From: Planktomarina temperata RCA23
GTDB lineage: Bacteria; Pseudomonadota; Alphaproteobacteria; Rhodobacterales; Rhodobacteraceae
DNA: 64,000 bases
Assembly: GCF_000738435.1 (NCBI RefSeq)
Contig: NZ_CP003984.1
Coordinates: forward strand, 2,294,001 to 2,358,000
Direction: 5' to 3'
The position numbers and the translations under genes were made by a program. The notes beneath the pieces were generated by a model. It made no database searches. It was not told where the DNA came from and saw nothing but the letters and a program-made list of their open reading frames with translations. This document shows positions 62,157-64,000 of this stretch, in pieces (within the stretch, counting starts at the first letter, position 1; each line of letters starts with the position of its first letter).

Positions 62157-62437
62157 CAGGTCCAATTCACCTGTTCACCTCCGGGCAAAGCCTGCCTTGC
62201 CATCATGGGATCCATGTAATTGGCAATGCCCACATCATCACAAAACCGCGTGACCCAGGCATCATCCATACAGATAAAATCAAGCAATGAGGCCAAAAAT
62301 ACAGGATCAGACACCCCCGCGCGCAAATCACTTTCTGAGGCCCCAGAAGCGCCCAAAAAGACCTCTCTCAAATCATCTTCACCAACCATCCAAGCCAGTG
62401 CTTTTACAGCCAGGGTTTGTGCGAGATCCGGGGTCAT
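62156..62437 (-). CDS. DUF3572 family protein
   Basis: A 93-residue acidic helical protein resembling the alphaproteobacterial DUF3572 family (LAVKALAWMVGEDDLREVFLGASGASESDLRA). Function is unknown. It is joined to the HAD hydrolase gene by TGATG, so the two are likely translated together. Confidence 0.75.
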   Translation of the reverse strand: MTPDLAQTLAVKALAWMVGEDDLREVFLGASGASESDLRAGVSDPVFLASLLDFICMDDAWVTRFCDDVGIANYMDPMMARQALPGGEQVNWT

Positions 62438-62511
62438 ATCATTGCCATTTTATGCATATATCTCTCTTCATAGTCTCTCCCCCAGGCCCAGCGCAAGAGG
62501 TGCGGTGCCGC

Positions 62512-62874
62512 TTACTTACGTCCTTTGAGCAGGGCCTGCGCCAACTTTGCACGCACCTCGGGGGTCATAGAGGCCAATTTGTCGAGCAAGGCCTCCCGCG
62601 CGATGGCTTGTCGCTCTTCAATCGTCATCACCTCATCGTGCAACACCGCCAAAACAGCCGTGCGATCAAATGGCACGGTGCTTAGCAAATCAGCCAAAAC
62701 AGCCGTCATCTGCGCCCGCAAGTCACGATCCATACGCCGATCCCGCCCCTGGGCCTTTTGGATCATGCGCCCTAAGTCACGCCGATCCTTACGGTCCATG
62801 GCCCGCACAATAGGCCCCAAGCTGGTCACGGGGCCGCGCGGCCGTGCCTCGTGCCGGGTGGACAGGCTGTCCAA
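62512..62874 (-). pseudogene. Heavy-metal-sensor-like periplasmic domain, separated from its N-terminus
   Basis: The 120-residue frame is helical and charged, with GPIVRAMDRKDRRDLGR, LSTVPFDRTAVLAVLHDE and ALLDKLASMTPEVRAKLAQ. This pattern resembles the periplasmic part of CnrX/CpxP-type 'periplasmic heavy metal sensor' proteins. The N-terminal membrane anchor of that family is missing. Its first codon would be a TTG lying inside the EF-hand gene, one frame away from it. I read it as the tail of a disrupted or fused gene rather than an independent one. Confidence 0.5.
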
Positions 62875-63115
62875 GCGTCAGGCTGCCATTGCCGTCCGTG
62901 TCTGCCTTGGCAAATTCCGCCGCGCCAAAGGCCGTCACCTCCGCTTGCGTAATTTGACCATCCCCATTGGCGTCCAATTGAGAAAAATCAGGGCGCGGGC
63001 CACCATGCTCACGCGCCATCACGGGCGCGCTCGCCACCATTGCAGTTGCAGCCAATGCGAAAATTACAATTTTGTTCAAAATCTTTGTCCTTAGTCTATG
63101 CGTTTTCATATGCAC
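62789..63115 (-). CDS. EF-hand calcium-binding protein, C-terminally disrupted
   Basis: A 108-residue protein with a signal peptide (ILNKIVIFALAATAMVASAPVMA) and two EF-hand loops, DANGDGQITQAE and DTDGNGSLTLGQ. The second loop is complete only to the Thr. After that the frame runs into low-complexity residues (HPARGTAARPRDQLG) and stops. The neighbouring frame continues with heavy-metal-sensor-like sequence. The shift lies next to a perfect palindrome, TGGACAG-G-CTGTCCA (62859-62873). It is probably exported to the periplasm. A one-base indel or a deletion joining two genes would explain the structure. Confidence 0.65.
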   Translation of the reverse strand: MHMKTHRLRTKILNKIVIFALAATAMVASAPVMAREHGGPRPDFSQLDANGDGQITQAEVTAFGAAEFAKADTDGNGSLTLGQPVHPARGTAARPRDQLGAYCAGHGP

Positions 63116-63260
63116 CGCGCAGTGTTTTGCGCTTGGTATAGGTAAAACGCAGCAGCCATAATTTTCCGTCGCAAAATTTTCAAAAAATTCTTGTGGCAGT
63201 TTGCCCCAGTGTCATTTTCTGCACATGGCTTGATAAGGGCCGCATATATAGGAGATCGCT

Positions 63261-63656
63261 ATGTCGATAAATCGCCCCCTAAAACCCGCCCTGCTCCGCG
63301 GCTGGCGCCGGTGTTGCCCGAGTTGTGGCAAAGGTGCGCTGCTTTATAAATATCTCAAAGTCCATGACAGCTGCGACGCCTGCGGCCAAGAGCTGCATCA
63401 TCATCGCGCTGATGACGGGCCGGCCTATCTTACGATATTAATTGTCGGCCATATCCTTGCGCCGCTGTTGCATGTGGTATTTGTGCAGTTCCGCCCCGAG
63501 CCATGGATCATGGCACTGGGCTTTGGGGTCGGGTCCGTGGCGCTCTGCCTCTACCTGCTCCCGCGCATCAAGGGCGGGGTCGTTGCGTTTCAATGGGCGC
63601 GCCGACTTAATGGGTTTGGAGCGGAGGCCTCTGGCAATGTGCTCAAAACCCAGTAG
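63261..63656 (+). CDS. DUF983 family membrane protein
   Basis: A 131-residue protein with a zinc-ribbon-like N-terminus (CCPSCGKG ... CDACGQEL), a DDGPAY motif and two transmembrane helices, the typical DUF983 layout. Function is unknown. AGGAGA lies upstream of the ATG. The NUDIX gene begins ten bases after its stop, so they are probably co-transcribed. Confidence 0.85.
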   Translation: MSINRPLKPALLRGWRRCCPSCGKGALLYKYLKVHDSCDACGQELHHHRADDGPAYLTILIVGHILAPLLHVVFVQFRPEPWIMALGFGVGSVALCLYLLPRIKGGVVAFQWARRLNGFGAEASGNVLKTQ

Positions 63657-63665
63657 ATTGGGTCT

Positions 63666-64000
63666 ATGACAGAGACACCTATCCGCTCCGCCGCAACAAT
63701 CATCACTTTGCGCAACGTGAACGCCTCTCCGCAGGTCCTAATGGGTCAGCGTGGATCCAAAGCGGCGTTTATGCCAAATAAATTCGTCTTTCCGGGCGGC
63801 GCAGTCGATGCCGATGACAGCGCCATACCGCTGGCCAAGCCTTTGGTGCAGACCTGCCACGCGCGGCTTTTGGAAGATAACAGCGGCCCCTCACCCGAGA
63901 CCCTCGCCGTGGCGGCCATTCGCGAGCTGTGGGAGGAGACCGGGTTAATCCTTGGCGCGCCAGAGGAGTGGCAGGATGCGCCAAAAGATTGGAGCGGTTT
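63666..64000 (+). CDS. NUDIX hydrolase, cut by the right edge of the window
   Basis: The frame is open from the ATG at 63666 to the window end (111 codons). It begins MTETPIRSAATIITLR and contains FVFPGGAVD and the Nudix box core AAIRELWEETGLIL, giving the REUxEExGU signature. The length and opening resemble the CoA-pyrophosphatase / NUDT7-like NUDIX group. The substrate is not determinable from this part. The C-terminus lies outside the window. Confidence 0.85.
   Translation, partial: MTETPIRSAATIITLRNVNASPQVLMGQRGSKAAFMPNKFVFPGGAVDADDSAIPLAKPLVQTCHARLLEDNSGPSPETLAVAAIRELWEETGLILGAPEEWQDAPKDWSG

Overview
The window looks like a chromosomal segment of a marine alphaproteobacterium of the Rhodobacterales (Roseobacter group). 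The evidence is the nature and order of the housekeeping genes (trpS / murJ-glnD, nrdR-ribD / ribE-ribB-ribH-nusB, dnaG-rpoD, hom-glpX-recJ), heterotetrameric sarcosine oxidase, TRAP transport, and genes for C3-sulfonate breakdown. GC content is in the mid-50s % by eye, lower than in many roseobacters. The species cannot be named from the sequence alone. No phage, insertion sequence, rRNA or CRISPR array was seen. Genes are packed tightly and no gene-free stretch exceeds 300 bases.

Layout. 0-9 kb (mostly minus strand): rimI, an Nfu Fe-S scaffold, a Usp protein, trpS, a rhomboid-like membrane protein lacking its catalytic residues (plus strand), murJ-glnD and an LpoA-like lipoprotein. 9-11.5 kb (plus): rsmI, yraN, gshB. 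11.5-21.5 kb: riboflavin genes on the minus strand (ribE-ribB-ribH-nusB-hydrolase, and nrdR-ribD), separated by a plus-strand capsule export cassette (kpsS, a Wza-like lipoprotein, kpsC). 21.5-30.6 kb (minus): soxBDAG (sarcosine oxidase) running directly into dnaG and rpoD. 30.7-36.4 kb (minus): an envelope-lipid operon (eptA-like, PAP2/LpxE-like, pssA, eptA, dgkA, psd). Its first gene carries a frameshift and its second an in-frame amber codon. 36.5-46.9 kb: glutamate dehydrogenase, a beta-hydroxyacid dehydrogenase, a reductive-dehalogenase-like Fe-S protein, pirin, a TetR regulator, hom, glpX and recJ, followed by tRNA-Glu.

47.3-62.5 kb is the accessory catabolic part. A minus-strand operon encodes HpsN (dihydroxypropanesulfonate 3-dehydrogenase), an SDR, a zinc alcohol dehydrogenase and the two sulfopyruvate decarboxylase subunits (ComDE). 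It is divergent from a LacI-family regulator across two perfect LacI-type operators. Next come an IclR regulator, a GMC oxidoreductase, a TerC protein, a TRAP transporter (DctP plus a fused DctQM of visibly lower GC), and an MttB-family methyltransferase with a HAD phosphatase and a DUF3572 protein. The end holds a disrupted EF-hand / heavy-metal-sensor locus, a DUF983 protein and a NUDIX gene cut by the window edge.

How the genes may work together (inference): the TRAP system could import a small organic acid or sulfonate. HpsN, the partner dehydrogenases and ComDE would take dihydroxypropanesulfonate through sulfolactate and sulfopyruvate to sulfoacetaldehyde, with the final desulfonation (Xsc) encoded elsewhere. 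Sarcosine oxidase completes methylamine / glycine betaine demethylation. In the envelope operon PssA and Psd make phosphatidylethanolamine, EptA transfers its head group to an envelope acceptor, and DgkA recycles the diacylglycerol released.
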